From the NCBI GenBank assembly GCA_950295325.1, contig OX485804.1:44690429-44754428 (forward strand): a DNA stretch of 64,000 bases. Direction: 5' to 3'. Shown in pieces: positions 1-11,700 of this stretch. Under the pieces are notes generated by a model. It ran no database searches. It saw nothing but the letters and a program-made list of their open reading frames with translations, and was not told where the DNA came from. Position numbers and translations under genes: made by a program. Source of the stretch: Polytrichum commune. Taxonomy: Eukaryota; Streptophyta; Polytrichopsida; Polytrichales; Polytrichaceae. Each line of letters starts with the position of its first letter. The first letter of the stretch is position 1.

Positions 1-37
1 TTTCTTATATAGAACCTTGTGTTGTTTCATGGAGCAG

Positions 38-3000
38 GAAATTTTACAGTTTTTTTTGGACTTTGCTGAAGCTGTGTTGCATGATTCGGACCCAAGTCTT
101 CACACTTTCTTTCGGTCCTGCCTTAGTAGGTATGCATACTACTTCATGTCCATCATTTGAGTTTTTTCTCTGGAAGTTCTCACGAACAACGTTCTTCATC
201 ACTTCCATATTCTAGAAAATACTCGTAGAAATTTGCATTCACTTTGTAGAAATTTGTAGAAATCTCTCTGTGATGCTTTCATTTCTAACTTTGGTCAGCT
301 AATAGAGTTATCTTTTAACTCAATGGGACTTTTGTCGAGAGTTGGTCCCCTATAATTTTCCATCGGTTGTTTTTCATAAAATATCAATTATTCCTTTCCA
401 CTTGTGGTGCATGCTCGGAGGTAGTTTTTGGATTTGAATGAATGGCAACCTATTTCGGATTATTAAGGGCCACACTCATTTCAGCATCTCTTAGCATGCC
501 TAAACGAGTTTGACCCACAATGAACTGGTATAGAATGTTTCTCATTCAAACCTCCACACTATGTTCAAGCATGTACCCAAAGCTTACCAAACATGGAAGG
601 TTTATTATGCAAACCAACCAACTCCCTACCGAAAGTCATGTTCAGTTCAAGGATAACTCTAATGACCTGAAATATTTCTATGAGCTAATTCATTCATGCA
701 AGGTGAAATGTTTACTGCACATGGCTCAATTAAACGGTTGTCTTGTGGGCATGGGAAGGCAATATTCTGATCCTGTAGTAGCTGCTGCAACCCTAGATTT
801 TTTGAACCACAACAAAACAAAGCTGATGACAGCACATGCTGCCTTGCTTCCACAGGTGCTCTGAACATCTTGTTTTGTGCAGACAAGTCCATATTTTTGG
901 TGTTTTGAAGAATTGCTATCTCTTTTCAAGGACTTGCATTGCAACAATCTTGTGTTTGGGATTGAAAAAAAGTTCTACAATGATTTGATGCGAAGTGAGA
1001 CGAATAATGAGGTTGTTTTATATTGTGCAGCACTTCCCACTACTTCTGAAAGTAGTCGCTTGGGGAGACAAGAAGTAAGGACTCTTCACTCTGAATGCTG
1101 TACATGTTGTTGGTTGTATTCATTTCCAGATCAGGATGATGAACTTAGTAGCATCTTATACTTGACGCCAACCTTGCAAACCTTTCATGGCGAACTGCTA
1201 AGTGTCTATTTATTATGTATTTTTAATATTAAAATAACACTTAGTGGTGTATAGTGAGATTATGTTACAAAAAAAATTGTTTAGTTTTTGTACATAAAAA
1301 ATTGCTAGGTAGTAGAATAATGTGACACATTATATATATGGAAAAAAGTAAAAATGCAATCAATACAAAATTTATGGATAATGTATGATGTTTGTACAGA
1401 CTTGATTTTTTTAATATGATATTGTGGCCTCCAAAATTTGTGATGTTTATATAGGTTCGACAAACCATTCATGGAACTCTTGCCAGCTTTAATGGGGCCC
1501 TCTTCCTTTCTACCTTTATTTCCAGCTATAGTTGACCTACCCAGTAAGTCCATTGATCACTGTCTTGGATTCTTTTAATGCCTCTTTTGATCCACATAAA
1601 TTAGTTGTTGGTGAGGGGGCATTTAGGATTAAGGGTTCTAGGAAAGATGACAAATGTTCTACTTGTGGCTTGTGCAGCTTTGGTATTAGCACTTGAAAAC
1701 TTGAAGGCACGTTCCGGTGCCGCTCCGGGAACTACTGTTGGCCCAAGTAGGAAGAGTCCTGCACCTGAGGCAGGTCACCCTTATCATGGTTTGTGTGTAC
1801 TTTGAGATTCTCATCAAGTTTATGGTTTGAGAGCAGAGTCAATTTGTCGTTCATGATAATATATTTTTTTGTTTGTTCAAACTTTATTCACCATGACGGT
1901 GTCAACAATCATCATGCATGTAAGATAATTGCACCTATTCCCGACACTTTGGCGAGCTTGGGTACTTAGAGTGATCTGATCTATGTGCCGATTATCTTGT
2001 TGGATAAGCTTTTCAAAGTGGACTTGGAAGTTGTGCAACTTAAAATAATTGAATCTTATGTCGTTTTCTTAAGGAATTTCTAAGTGGAAAATTTCCCAAA
2101 CTCATTGTTGCCATGCAGGGGCATCCATTTGTGCTACCCATGTTGGTCATGCCCCACCTTTAGCATGGGAGAAAGTGCTTCTTAATAGTCTCTATGACCT
2201 CGCTTATATTGCCTCATATATAGTGTGTTAAGGTGTAAAATTGGCGAATCCATCTATGTTAGATTGTCCACTCACTTGTTTAAGTCACAGTACTACATGG
2301 TGGACTTGCCGTGTGGACACATACGTCATGCTATCCCTCTACTTGATTTTTATTTTTGAGGGAACCATGTAACATATGCTTTGTGTCCAGTATACTCTTA
2401 ATTTTAGGTGTCCATTATAGGTCACAAACATCAATAGGTGCACCTACCTAATTCTTGGTGCCTCTTTCAATTCCTTCATTTGTCTCATGATACAGGCCTT
2501 ATTGGCTCTCATGGACGAGGCGTACACTGGATCAGCTATAGCTGACAGTCAAGGGGATGCTGCAAGTAGCGGCCCCGGAAGTGCCCGAGATGAAACTGAG
2601 GCTCTATTCTCTGATCTTCTTAAGGATGAAAATGAAGGCTTGGCGGTATGTTACAATTCACCTCCAAAATGTGGACACATGTTTGAAGGATACTGAAGGA
2701 ACATATTTGTTTTCTATTTGATTATTTTTTAATGAAAGTTACCCTTCAACTCAATGGGACGTTTAGTTGGGAGTTGGTTGTTTTGCATAAAACATCTACC
2801 CTCCATTCTTGGTAAGTTTTTCAGTGCATGTTTGGAGGTAGTGGAGGTTTGATCAAAGAACATTCTGTATCCATTCATTTGATGGTCAAACTCAATTTTG
2901 GGCATACCAAGAGGTGCTAAAGTGAATATGGGCCTCAATGAACCAAAATTACTTTGCTATTCACTTAAATTTAAACACTACCTCCAAGCATGCACCACAA

Positions 3001-6000
3001 TTGGAAAGAAATTATTGATATTGTATCTAAACAACTGATGAAAAATTATGGGGGACCAACTCCCAACGAAAAGTCCCATTGAGTTAAAGGATAATTCATG
3101 TTGTTCTATCTGTCTTATTATTATCTATGGGCTCCAAACCTCTAAAACCTCAAACTCATCAGGTCTAAATGGCAGCAGCTTATGTGAATTGGGCACAGGA
3201 ACGTCATTGGTCATTCCCGGGTATGGCTGCTGCACTGCAAGCAACTATTGGGTTGAATCCATCAGGACGTCTTCAACATGCTTTGGTGTTGACGCCCTCA
3301 TTGCTCCGTATATATTTCACAGTCGCGTTACGAGATGTAAATGATTGTGAGTCTTCCTTTCTCCATCACAATTCTCACCATCTACAAGAAGGGTTGTCAC
3401 ATACTTGAGTGGCTAAAGTTCTGTTCTCTTCTCAGCAGGTTTCTTTTGAAATTTAGGGATTGCGATGAATGTGACCTTAAAGGACCGGATGTGTGTTTAT
3501 ACGGAACACATGACGATTTGTACGAACCCTCAACAAGTATTTAAATTATTGTATTTGGTGTATGATATTAAATCCATATTTGGCACAACCTTTTTAAAAA
3601 AATGAAGTGAAAATATTGTCATATGTGACAACAGTGACACCTGGAGGCTGAGAATGGGCCTCACGGACTTTTTAGGGTTACACTTGGACTTATTTAAAAT
3701 AATATTTCCAATCATCTCTTTTCCGTATGTCAAATGTGATTTGAGATGCATCTCTGAAGTTAAAGAGATGGGTACAGCGTTACTAGGTGCATTGCTACCA
3801 ATTGTGTTTCAAAGAGTTGATGCCATGATACCAGATCCAAAGTTTACCATAGAGGTAAGCCATTTCCCTACTGGTCTTTTTGGTTTCCTTTTCATGGGGT
3901 CGTTGTTTACCTCTAGTTTTAAGTTCTCAAATCAAATCAGGGACATGTGAATCTATCGTCACTCTGTTTTCAAACTTATTTTGTTTGAGTGCCAAATCCA
4001 AACATTCTCTAAATCAATTCATATGCATGTCTTCAGGCACGGAAATTGCTACTGGAATTTGTGATGGCAGCTTTTCATCAGTCACCCCATTTTGTTGCTC
4101 TACTGAAGGTAAGAGTTGTCAATTCTACAAGAGTGGTTATTTTAGTTTTGAAGCTTGTCATTCTTCATCATAAGAGCCTTGACTCACAACCTATCTTCTA
4201 CCTGCAGAAACCAATTATGGACAGAATTGGTCAGCCTCATACAAGTCCAGCAAAGGTATGTTTTCATTACCTTCTTGAAGTTTTACAATTTATTTTGGAA
4301 ATACACATGGCTATGGAAGTGTGTTTGGATGATCGCAAGTCTCCATATTATCTTGCACATGCTTAAATCTGGTTTGGAAGAGATTGATTCCTCCAAATGA
4401 ACCTCATGTATTGTAAAGGAATTTAGTCCCCTTACTATGCAACTTCAAGGGCCAATTCACACTTTGGCCAAGGGCCATGACCATGAAAATGTGATGGCTC
4501 TTGAAACTCATCCAAAGGCCCTACCATGGAAAACTGAATTTGAGTTTTGTGTGGTCATGGGCCTTCAAGTCTAGTGTAAAGACATGCAACTGGGCTCTCA
4601 ACCAGATGCTATTTCATTACCATCCTATTCATGTGAGCCCTTCTAAATCAATGGTCATGAGATTTTGAAATATCATGGTCTTCCAGATTTGTGGTAGACC
4701 CACCTCAAAGAGGTGGGCTTTGAGGCGATGCAAAATCCGCTAGAGCATGAAACATTTTCTATTGCATACCATGTGGGACTCCATGTAGGTTTGTTCATCC
4801 ATTCAAACTTCCTTGGTCCCTCGGGCCCTCAAGCTGTAGTGTGAAGTGATCTGGGATGGTCTTGCCATTTTCCACCAATAAGGGTTTTGAGATTTCAATG
4901 GTCATGGGGCCTCAAGCTTTAATGTAAAGTGCCTATAAATGTAGAGGGTTTTAAACATCGCCAGCTTACATCACTTAATCCACCTTTCAAATATCAATTA
5001 CTCATTTCATGTTTAGATACACCTCAACGTTATGGGAGTAATAATGAAGCATCATTTAAGCTGGTTATTTGCAGACGGAGCTTGCCCTGCAATTGTGTTG
5101 GGCAGTAGGTGAACATGGAGGAGGCGGCCCCTCCCACAAAGATGCTGCCCGGGAACTCTTTGAGACCCTCGAGTTACTTCTATATGAGAATCTTGCATCT
5201 AGGTACTCACACATCACAAATTTTCCAAGCTCAAATATTATGCTGAATTAATAAAATCAGGAGTCTGTGGAGGAGCTACTACAAAACTGCACAAAGAATG
5301 GATGCTTCATTTTATCCTCAACAAGGCATGCATGTTGTGTTTCAGTGAAGCATAAATTTCATGCCAAATTTGCATGAATTAGACAGTGTTCCTCGAAAGA
5401 ATGTGTTAATATACTCTGTTCACGAATGCTCTCACCAAAAACAATTTGATCAGCAAAGCCTGAACCCTAAACCCTAATTCTATGGTTGTTTATTGTGATT
5501 GTTCTTGATAGCCGTGCAACAACGTTGAAAGGTGAAGGGGGACAAAATGATAACTCAGTTGCAGCGGCTTCTCAATCGCGCTTGCTTTGTTCTGTGGTGA
5601 CAGCTATCACCAAACTTGCGACATGTCATCGAGAGCTTTCCCTCCGAGCTCGAGTATGCCTTTCTAAGGTACTTATTGTGGCTTTGCATGCAAATTGAAT
5701 CAAAGTTATTAAAGTCTAGTTTTTGTAATCCACCTTTTTGCTCTTGACTTTCAAACCCTGAACTCTAATCCATAATTCGTTGATTCTCAGATCATCTCTA
5801 ACCAATCTTGAGTTGTATTTTAAAGTTGAACTTAGCAAGACTACAATACGCAACAGTGTAAATTATTCTTTAACGTTTTCTGATGTTGAGCACGTAACTA
5901 CATAACATACAAGAACAACTTCAAAATTAAGAGAACATGTGTTATTACTTTTAGGTATAATGCATTATAGAGGATTTGTAACTGCTTATCTCTTATCTGA

Positions 6001-6973
6001 AATTGTTTTCTTAATATACATTTTTAGGTGGCACGGTCGCAGCAAGTTCTGGACAAATCGGCATGGAGACGAGCACATGACTTTTTGGGGTTAATGCATG
6101 AACCGGCAATATGTTCATCTATATTAGGTCCCTCAAACGGATATCCAAACCGTCCGGGTAGCGTACATTGGAGTCAAGGAGGCACAAAGGCAGTTGCTTC
6201 CATTTCCTTTTACTTGCTTGGAGAGAAAGAAGGTAACTATATTGCAACCTTGACTTTTCCATTGCCTCATTCTAAGTATGGTATATTATTTTTGTGTAAG
6301 GGACCCAATTACATTTCAAAATATGTTAATAAAATGTTTCCTAGTATCTTTGATATCCTGGTATGCTAGTGATAGACATGCACCTTGAGTTAGATAATGT
6401 GCAGACTCTGTGTAGTCAATGTGTATCAGGGTATTATATTTTGGTTTTACAAGTAATTTAACAACTCAAAGTTTTGAATAAGTAACATCACTATATTAAA
6501 GAATACATTTGCTTGACATAATTATGGACCACGATCTCCTTGATTTGCGCATCAGTATTACATCATTTTCTTGCATATTGTAGACCCCTTTCTGTATCAT
6601 TTGGGTTGCAATGAGTTTATAGGAATAATGTTGCAAATCTCAATGAAATATCTCAAAAGTGTTTGCTGAAATGTGTTGTACATATGATTATGCATTTGCC
6701 AATTCCAGTTGTCAGTATTCTCAGATCTCATACATAAATTGACTGAAGAAGATAGAATGTATTAATTGTATGTGCTACCAATTCTGGCTGGAGTTTTGCA
6801 AAACGTCAAAGGTATATCATTTGATATTCTTTTCCTAATTTTGTTCTGTCTAGTGGATATGGCGAGGGGTAATGGTAATGATGATTTCAATATTGACAAG
6901 CTTGATTTTGAATTTTGCAGGGCCTCCTTTCCATGATTTTGCGCTATCTGACATCATTGGAAGTGTCTCGTAA
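38..6973 (+). CDS. AP5Z1: AP-5 adaptor complex subunit zeta (3' 14 exons, 5' end outside window)
   Basis: Zeta subunit of the AP-5 vesicle adaptor, which in animals acts with spatacsin/spastizin at late endosomes and lysosomes; the plant role is little known. Exons by splice sites and family match from memory: 38-129, 759-855, 1031-1074, 1455-1543, 1678-1769, 2496-2645, 3199-3336, 3768-3854, 4037-4108, 4208-4255, 5075-5202, 5512-5668, 6028-6232, 6921-6973. All phases agree, giving 483 residues and a stop. Landmarks in order: DPSLHTFFRSCLSR, SDPVVAAATLDFLN, LLALMDEAYTGS, LRDMGTALLGALLP, FVALLKKPIMDRIG, EHGGGGPSHKDAARELFE, ICSSILGPSNGYPN, GPPFHDF. The protein is an alpha-solenoid-like subunit without catalytic residues. 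About 90 N-terminal residues should lie upstream. All introns are GT-AG except 1770-2495, which fits only as GC-AG. Introns 1 and 6 carry copies of a foldback element. Family identity is very likely; single splice borders are by eye. Confidence 0.93.
302..663. repeat. Foldback/MITE-like element, family E copy 1 (intron 1 of AP5Z1)
   Basis: The left end (AGAGTTATC...AACTCAATGGGAC) is mirrored at the right end (GTTCAAGGATAACTCT), so the unit folds on itself over about 360 bp. Internal blocks such as GTTGGTC...CCAAC and the Cys-rich-looking ORF at 520-864 belong to the repeat, not to a gene. Related copies are at 2731-3100 and 19710-20057. No target duplication could be fixed. The element has no coding capacity of its own. 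Confidence 0.75.
2731..3100. repeat. Foldback/MITE-like element, family E copy 2 (intron 6 of AP5Z1)
   Basis: The left end carries TTCAACTCAATGGGACGTTT and the right end AAGTCCCATTGAGTTAAAGG, which are inverted. The middle again has the TTGGTAAGTTTTT...GTGCATG block seen in the copy at 19710-20057. It lies wholly inside the intron between the exons ending 2645 and starting 3199, so it does not touch the coding frame. Confidence 0.75.
4440..4940. repeat. Degenerate foldback element related to the 33267-33775 element (intron 10 of AP5Z1)
   Basis: The left part has CACTTTGGCCAAGGGCCATG and ACCATGAAAA; the right part has CAATGGTCATGGGGCCTCAA and AATGTAAAGTGCC, which are inverted relatives of each other. 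The same words (GCCATGACCATGAAA near the end, a GTGTAAA/TTTACAC tip) mark the well-preserved element at 33267-33775. No ORF, and no clear target duplication. The rest of the intron (4256-5074) shows nothing else. Confidence 0.5.
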
Positions 6974-7550
6974 TGCTATGTCGGTAGAAATTGACAGTTC
7001 AGAGATAATATATGTTTTCATAACCCATTAGCAGGGTAATTCATGGGCCTCTAGGATTGTAGAGTTTTGTCATGTTCACATTTAGAAGATGGGCTACAAA
7101 TTCTCAGCTTTTTGTTACACAAGTGTAATTTCTTACAGGTTCTTCTATCCATTTAAAAATCTGATTTGGAGGTTTTTGGTCCCCCCGTGTTTGCCTCTTC
7201 CCCCAAATCCACAGTAGACAAGCAGAAAATCAGCTTAGTATCTTACTTTGGATCACACCACAGTATTTCCTAATTCATGCTTCGAGCATCTGTTATGCAT
7301 GTGAATTCTTGAACATGTATGTGTGTCATCAATCGCCAAGTACCTAGGTTACCATGGATACACAGCTTACAACACATTCGTCCTCATTTGAGGTGTACTC
7401 AATTTTATTATATACATAATTCAAAACATATGCGTACTCTTTTGAGTTGCATTTCTCATGTGCATGTGTGCACTCAATTCAGCAATTGTATAGTACATAG
7501 CTTTACAACATATGCGTCCTTGCTTGAGGTGCAATTCCTGTTCCACAATC
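6974..7550. other. Convergent 3' intergenic space
   Basis: This holds the 3' untranslated ends of AP5Z1 (+) and of the kinase gene (-). It is AT-rich with no conserved reading frame. The ORF at 7319-7624 runs antisense across the kinase stop and has no family features. I see no repeat of note. Confidence 0.6.
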
Positions 7551-8507
7551 TTATCTTTTCTTTTCACGCTTTACTCTCTCTGGAGTGCTGTGCTGCATGT
7601 GCTGCATCGCCCATGGATGTTTGAAAAAGTCATCGGCCGTCAATCTCATTGATGGATTCACTGCTAGCATTTTAGAAAGCACGTCCCTTCCATTTTCTGA
7701 GATTGATTTGCATGCTTTAGAGGATGGTAACTTCTTCTCGAATGTTTGATACACACGAAGTTGTTTCATACGTGCGAACTTGGAGCAGATATCGACTCCT
7801 TCAAGATCGAAAGGGAAATCGCCAGTAATGAGCAAGTACATGATGCATCCCGCACTCCATATATCAGCTTCACAACCGTAACATTCTTGGAGCACTTCAG
7901 GTGCCATGTAGCTTGGAGTGCCGGCAATTGTAGTCACCTTCTCACCATGGGTGACTTTCGACATTCCAAAATCAATGAGCTTGATGCGTGGCTCACTTGT
8001 GTTACTTTCACAAAGCATGATGTTCTCAAGCTTGACATCCCCGTGCATGACTCCAACCGCGTGGCATGATCGAATAGCACTCATGATTTGGAGCATCACA
8101 TGTGCCACCAATTGTTCAGAGCAACCCGAGGGATGTTGTTGACCGATGAAATCGAACAAGTCTCCTCCGGAACACAAGTCCGTAATGAGGAACACATACT
8201 CTGAGTCCTCGAAGAAACCACGAAGGCTCACCACATTGGGTTGGTCGCTTAACTTGAGCATAATTTCAGTTTCCCGTCGCACATCATCCACGTTAAAGTT
8301 TTTGTCCTTTTTCGAGATCACTTTGGATGCATACGGGAGGTTTGTAACCTTGTCGGAGCATTTGTAAACAGTGGAGGAAAACCCACATCCCAAGAACTTT
8401 TCATTTTTGAAGTGGTCCTCCACTTTTCCGTTGTCTAGTTCTGGAAATACATACACTCTTGGGACGGACGAGGACATGGCAGCAGGTGTTGTACATAATT
8501 GAGCCAT
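7551..8507 (-). CDS. CAMK/CDPK-like serine/threonine protein kinase, intronless, non-RD
   Basis: A single kinase domain fills almost all of the 318 residues when the start is taken at Met 8507 (MAQLCTTPAAMSSSV); Met 8477 is an alternative. Seen: Gly loop GCGFSSTVY (40-48), the ATP-binding Lys62 in YASKVISK, helix-C Glu near 79-81, catalytic loop HGDVKLEN with Asp157, Lys159 and Asn162, DFG at 179-181, GTPSYMAPE at 196-204 and the late motif ADIWSAGC. The usual Arg of HRD is Gly156, so this is a non-RD kinase, but the residues needed for catalysis are all present. The domain resembles the calcium-dependent kinase group, yet there are no EF hands: the protein stops about 20 residues after the domain in a basic tail (VKREKKR). 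The frame stays open upstream to 8756 only because a 33-bp repeat is a multiple of three. Substrate and pathway cannot be told. Confidence 0.88.
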   Translation of the reverse strand: MAQLCTTPAAMSSSVPRVYVFPELDNGKVEDHFKNEKFLGCGFSSTVYKCSDKVTNLPYASKVISKKDKNFNVDDVRRETEIMLKLSDQPNVVSLRGFFEDSEYVFLITDLCSGGDLFDFIGQQHPSGCSEQLVAHVMLQIMSAIRSCHAVGVMHGDVKLENIMLCESNTSEPRIKLIDFGMSKVTHGEKVTTIAGTPSYMAPEVLQECYGCEADIWSAGCIMYLLITGDFPFDLEGVDICSKFARMKQLRVYQTFEKKLPSSKACKSISENGRDVLSKMLAVNPSMRLTADDFFKHPWAMQHMQHSTPERVKREKKR

Positions 8508-8523
8508 TGTCTCATTGTTCCTT

Positions 8524-8731
8524 GATGAGCAACAAAGAGGAATATAAGCTCGAGAGGATGAGCAACAAAGAGGAATCTTAGCTCGAGAGGATGAGCAACA
8601 AAGAGGAATCTTAGCTCGAGAGGATGAGCAACAAAGAGGAATCTTAGCTCGAGAGGATGAGCAACAAAGAGGAATCTTAGGTCCAGAGGGTGAGCAACAA
8701 AGAGGAAATTTAGCTCGAGAGAATGAGCAAA
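8524..8731 (-). repeat. 33-bp tandem repeat, about 6.3 units, in the leader of the kinase gene
   Basis: Units begin at 8524, 8557, 8590, 8623, 8656, 8689 and (partial) 8722. The four middle units are nearly identical; the edge units differ by a few bases. The core on the + strand is GATGAGCAACAAAGAGG followed by a CTCGAG-containing segment. Read on the minus strand each unit would encode an 11-residue Cys/Ser-rich repeat (CCSSSRAKIPL). Given the TATA box at 8760-8767, transcription should start at about 8730-8740, so I read the array as 5' leader; a coding role is possible only if Met 8738 is used. Confidence 0.85.
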
Positions 8732-8759
8732 TGGTCATCTCTATTCTCCACAACACATG

Positions 8760-8767
8760 TATATATA
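8760..8767 (-). promoter_or_regulatory. Probable TATA box of the kinase gene
   Basis: TATATATA, 250 bp upstream of Met 8507. With the usual 25-35 bp spacing the transcript would begin near 8730-8740, right at the edge of the 33-bp repeat array. This is the main reason to reject the longer reading frame that opens upstream. Position and motif are seen; function is inferred. Confidence 0.5.
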
Positions 8768-11700
8768 CATAATAAAGCTTCTAAAGTAAAAGTAGGAAAC
8801 TAGGTTTGGAAATTAGGTCTGGTCATTAGCTCAACGTTTTAGCTTAGATCTGGAAACTACACTTGGCGAAAAGTAAAAGTTTAGTAATAACCATGTCAGC
8901 AAACCCACATCCGATCTAAAACAATTTTGGGAGAAATCTGGTTAGGGTTTGGCCCTCACGAACTCCAACCCTCCATTGCCATCAAGACCCAACGGCGGTC
9001 CATCAACGACACGCCATACTACTAACAAACAGCCACAAGAACAGGCAATGAACTATCAAAGCAGTAGGCAGGAGTCTAACAAAATGTCAGCCCTCAATCT
9101 GTCTCCAAAAAACGAGGCCATCATCCAACGAATCCATGCCCATGGTGACGCCTGTGATTGAATCATCAATCATCATGTGTTTGTTTTAATTCAAGCGCTC
9201 GGTACACAGTTGCACCGCAACAAGATGCATGCTTGAGCAGCTGCACTTGCGAACTACTATTCCTGCATACATCGACTCTGCTTGTCTCCGATCTGTCGAC
9301 CTGTGAGGCCTGTGGTACGTTGAATCATGATCATGCGTTGTGAAATTAAAACAAACTCTACCAAGACAAGCTTAGTGCTCAGTACATGAATAGCTCATCA
9401 AGGTGGAGCTCCTCATGCACACTTCTTCAAGCTACTAATTAAACCTGCACGTGAATTGGTGGATTCGAAGTGCTGTGAGAAACTCAACTTGCCGATTCAA
9501 CCCACAAAGTCCGTCGGGAGACAGGGTTAACTGCTTCATCTTTAGAAAAAGGAATCACAAGCTCTTCAAGGGCAGGAGCTTGATCCAGTGAGAAAGCCAG
9601 GCCAAGGAATGCTTCGGCTAGTTAACGACGAGGCTCATTCATGCATCCCAACATCCTCTGAAACTTTGGACTAGATAGCTTGGAATATAAACACCTTCAA
9701 TTATCTCATATGAATCCTTAAGCATTCAAAATACTCAAGCATGCATCAAGAGGAGAGTTGGCGACATCATTCACTCACTCGACCTCATGGACGTAATTGG
9801 GGAAGTATGAATGATGACATTGTGCATCCATGGGTGTAAAATTGTGACGAGTTTTAATCACCCTTCTGATCTTGGATGAGGGATTGATTGTGAAACTTGT
9901 TCTTTGAGGGTTGTCATGTTCATTAGAGTGAGAGATCCTCATGTAATATGCGTATCCCTCAAGGTAGATAGCTAGTCCAACACGATTGCGCCAGATTATT
10001 TATTTAAAGTGTCAAAAGTCAGTTTGGCAATTCAAAATAATAAATCTAAGAGTTTTCTACAATTTTCTTGTGATTTATTTTTGTTGATTTCAGCTTGTTC
10101 ACAAATACCCAATCGATGAAATGAAAATGAAATTGATTTTAGAGCATGGGAAGCCAAAAGGCTAGTGGGGCTGATTAATAGGTTTAAGGTGCTCACATTC
10201 CAAATTTTGTCTACAATAAGAATTTTGTTATAACCCCTCCTCATGAGGTGTCCACAATCCATGTGTAAATTTGATGGGGGATGGCCCAATAGTCCTCTTG
10301 TATGTATTTGTTTGTATCTTTTATATAAGAACTTCAATTTGCATTTTTTTTTTTTTTTTTTGGAGGTTGTACTATGTCTAAGTTTTCATATTTTAACACA
10401 AATCCCAAAAGAAGTTTCTTCTTTGCACAATCAAGCTCCGAAAATATGTTCATAACATTTTCTCTTCAAACCTAATCGCTTCTTGAAAATGTTGGCTAAA
10501 ATTTGTTCATATCTTTTGCACAAAATTTTCAAATCCCAAAGTAGTTTTGGAGGTGGTACTTTGTTTGATGTACCAACTTTCTTTAGTTGGACATAATTTT
10601 AAATAAGTGCATCCTCTATGTGGAATTGAGGTCCAAAAATGTATTGAGGACATAAATCAAATTCGTAGTACATATCTTGCAATTTCATGTTAACTCATTT
10701 TTTTTGCAAAGACTAAGGATGCCCTAGAATATAATTTGAACCCCTCCTCTATTTAATATCTTATGATGGAGTATTTAAAACACTACATATTAAGCATTTG
10801 TAGAGCGCAGGGAGATCACAAGGTATATACTTTTGTGTACCACATGCAAACAGGGGTTAATTTAAGATGGGATATTTCTCTAAATTTCTTGAATAATTGG
10901 TACCCAATTAGTAGATGAATGGTAGGGTTCTTCTTTTTCTTCTTCTTCTTGCCACTTTACCATGCATTTGCATATATCTTTTAGATATAATATTGCATGG
11001 GCCATTTCATCCAAGCTACCAAAATTTGCTCTCTTGAATTAAAAGTACCCTATACTTTTTCTCACATGGTTTAATAAAATTTTGACAATGACCTCCCCAT
11101 GGTGTAGAGTGAGGATTTACCATATTTTGGTGATTGCATAAGGTAAAGTAATTTATTTGCGGCAAATTGTGTCTCTTATTTTCAAAATAATCCCACATCT
11201 ATTTTTCAAATTACTTTGTGACTCACCGGCTATCTAGCACCAATAGAGCATATGCTAGGTGGGAGTAAAGACAACCAACATGATTTGCAATCCACCCAAT
11301 TTAAATTTATTCGTTGCAACACATTAACTGATACTTGCAATCAACACTACTTAAAATCAACGCATACATGTAGACATAACCTGTAGTTGCCTCTAAGGTG
11401 AAGGAACTATAATTGTAGTATATTCGAGGAGGAGGCTTATAGGCCTTTCCCGAAATGCTTCATAGTGACTCATGCATGTCATTTAGGTTTCCAATGAAGA
11501 GCGCACCCCCCGGGCTTTTATATACAAGTATGATTGATATAGTTAATATATCCAAGTTACATCATGAGGAAAAAAAAAAAAAAAACTACCTCAAGACTTA
11601 CAAGCTCCCTGAAGATACATGGGGGGTTTATGATGAGACATGGTTTAAGTTAAGGTTTCACACAACATTGATGGCGATGGTGCCGAAACCTAGGCTAGGG

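Noticed and set aside
520-864. 114-codon plus-strand frame in AP5Z1
   Set aside because: It runs through a foldback element and then exon 2 in the true frame; only 759-855 is AP5Z1 coding sequence.
5462-5482. AAACCCTAA telomere-like words
   Set aside because: Two or three copies only, inside an intron; no telomeric array.
8508-8756. N-terminal extension of the kinase frame with Cys/Ser-rich repeats
   Set aside because: The frame's first codon is GTG, not ATG; the only ATG upstream of the array (8738) lies at the expected transcription start, and the repeat is open only because its period is a multiple of three.
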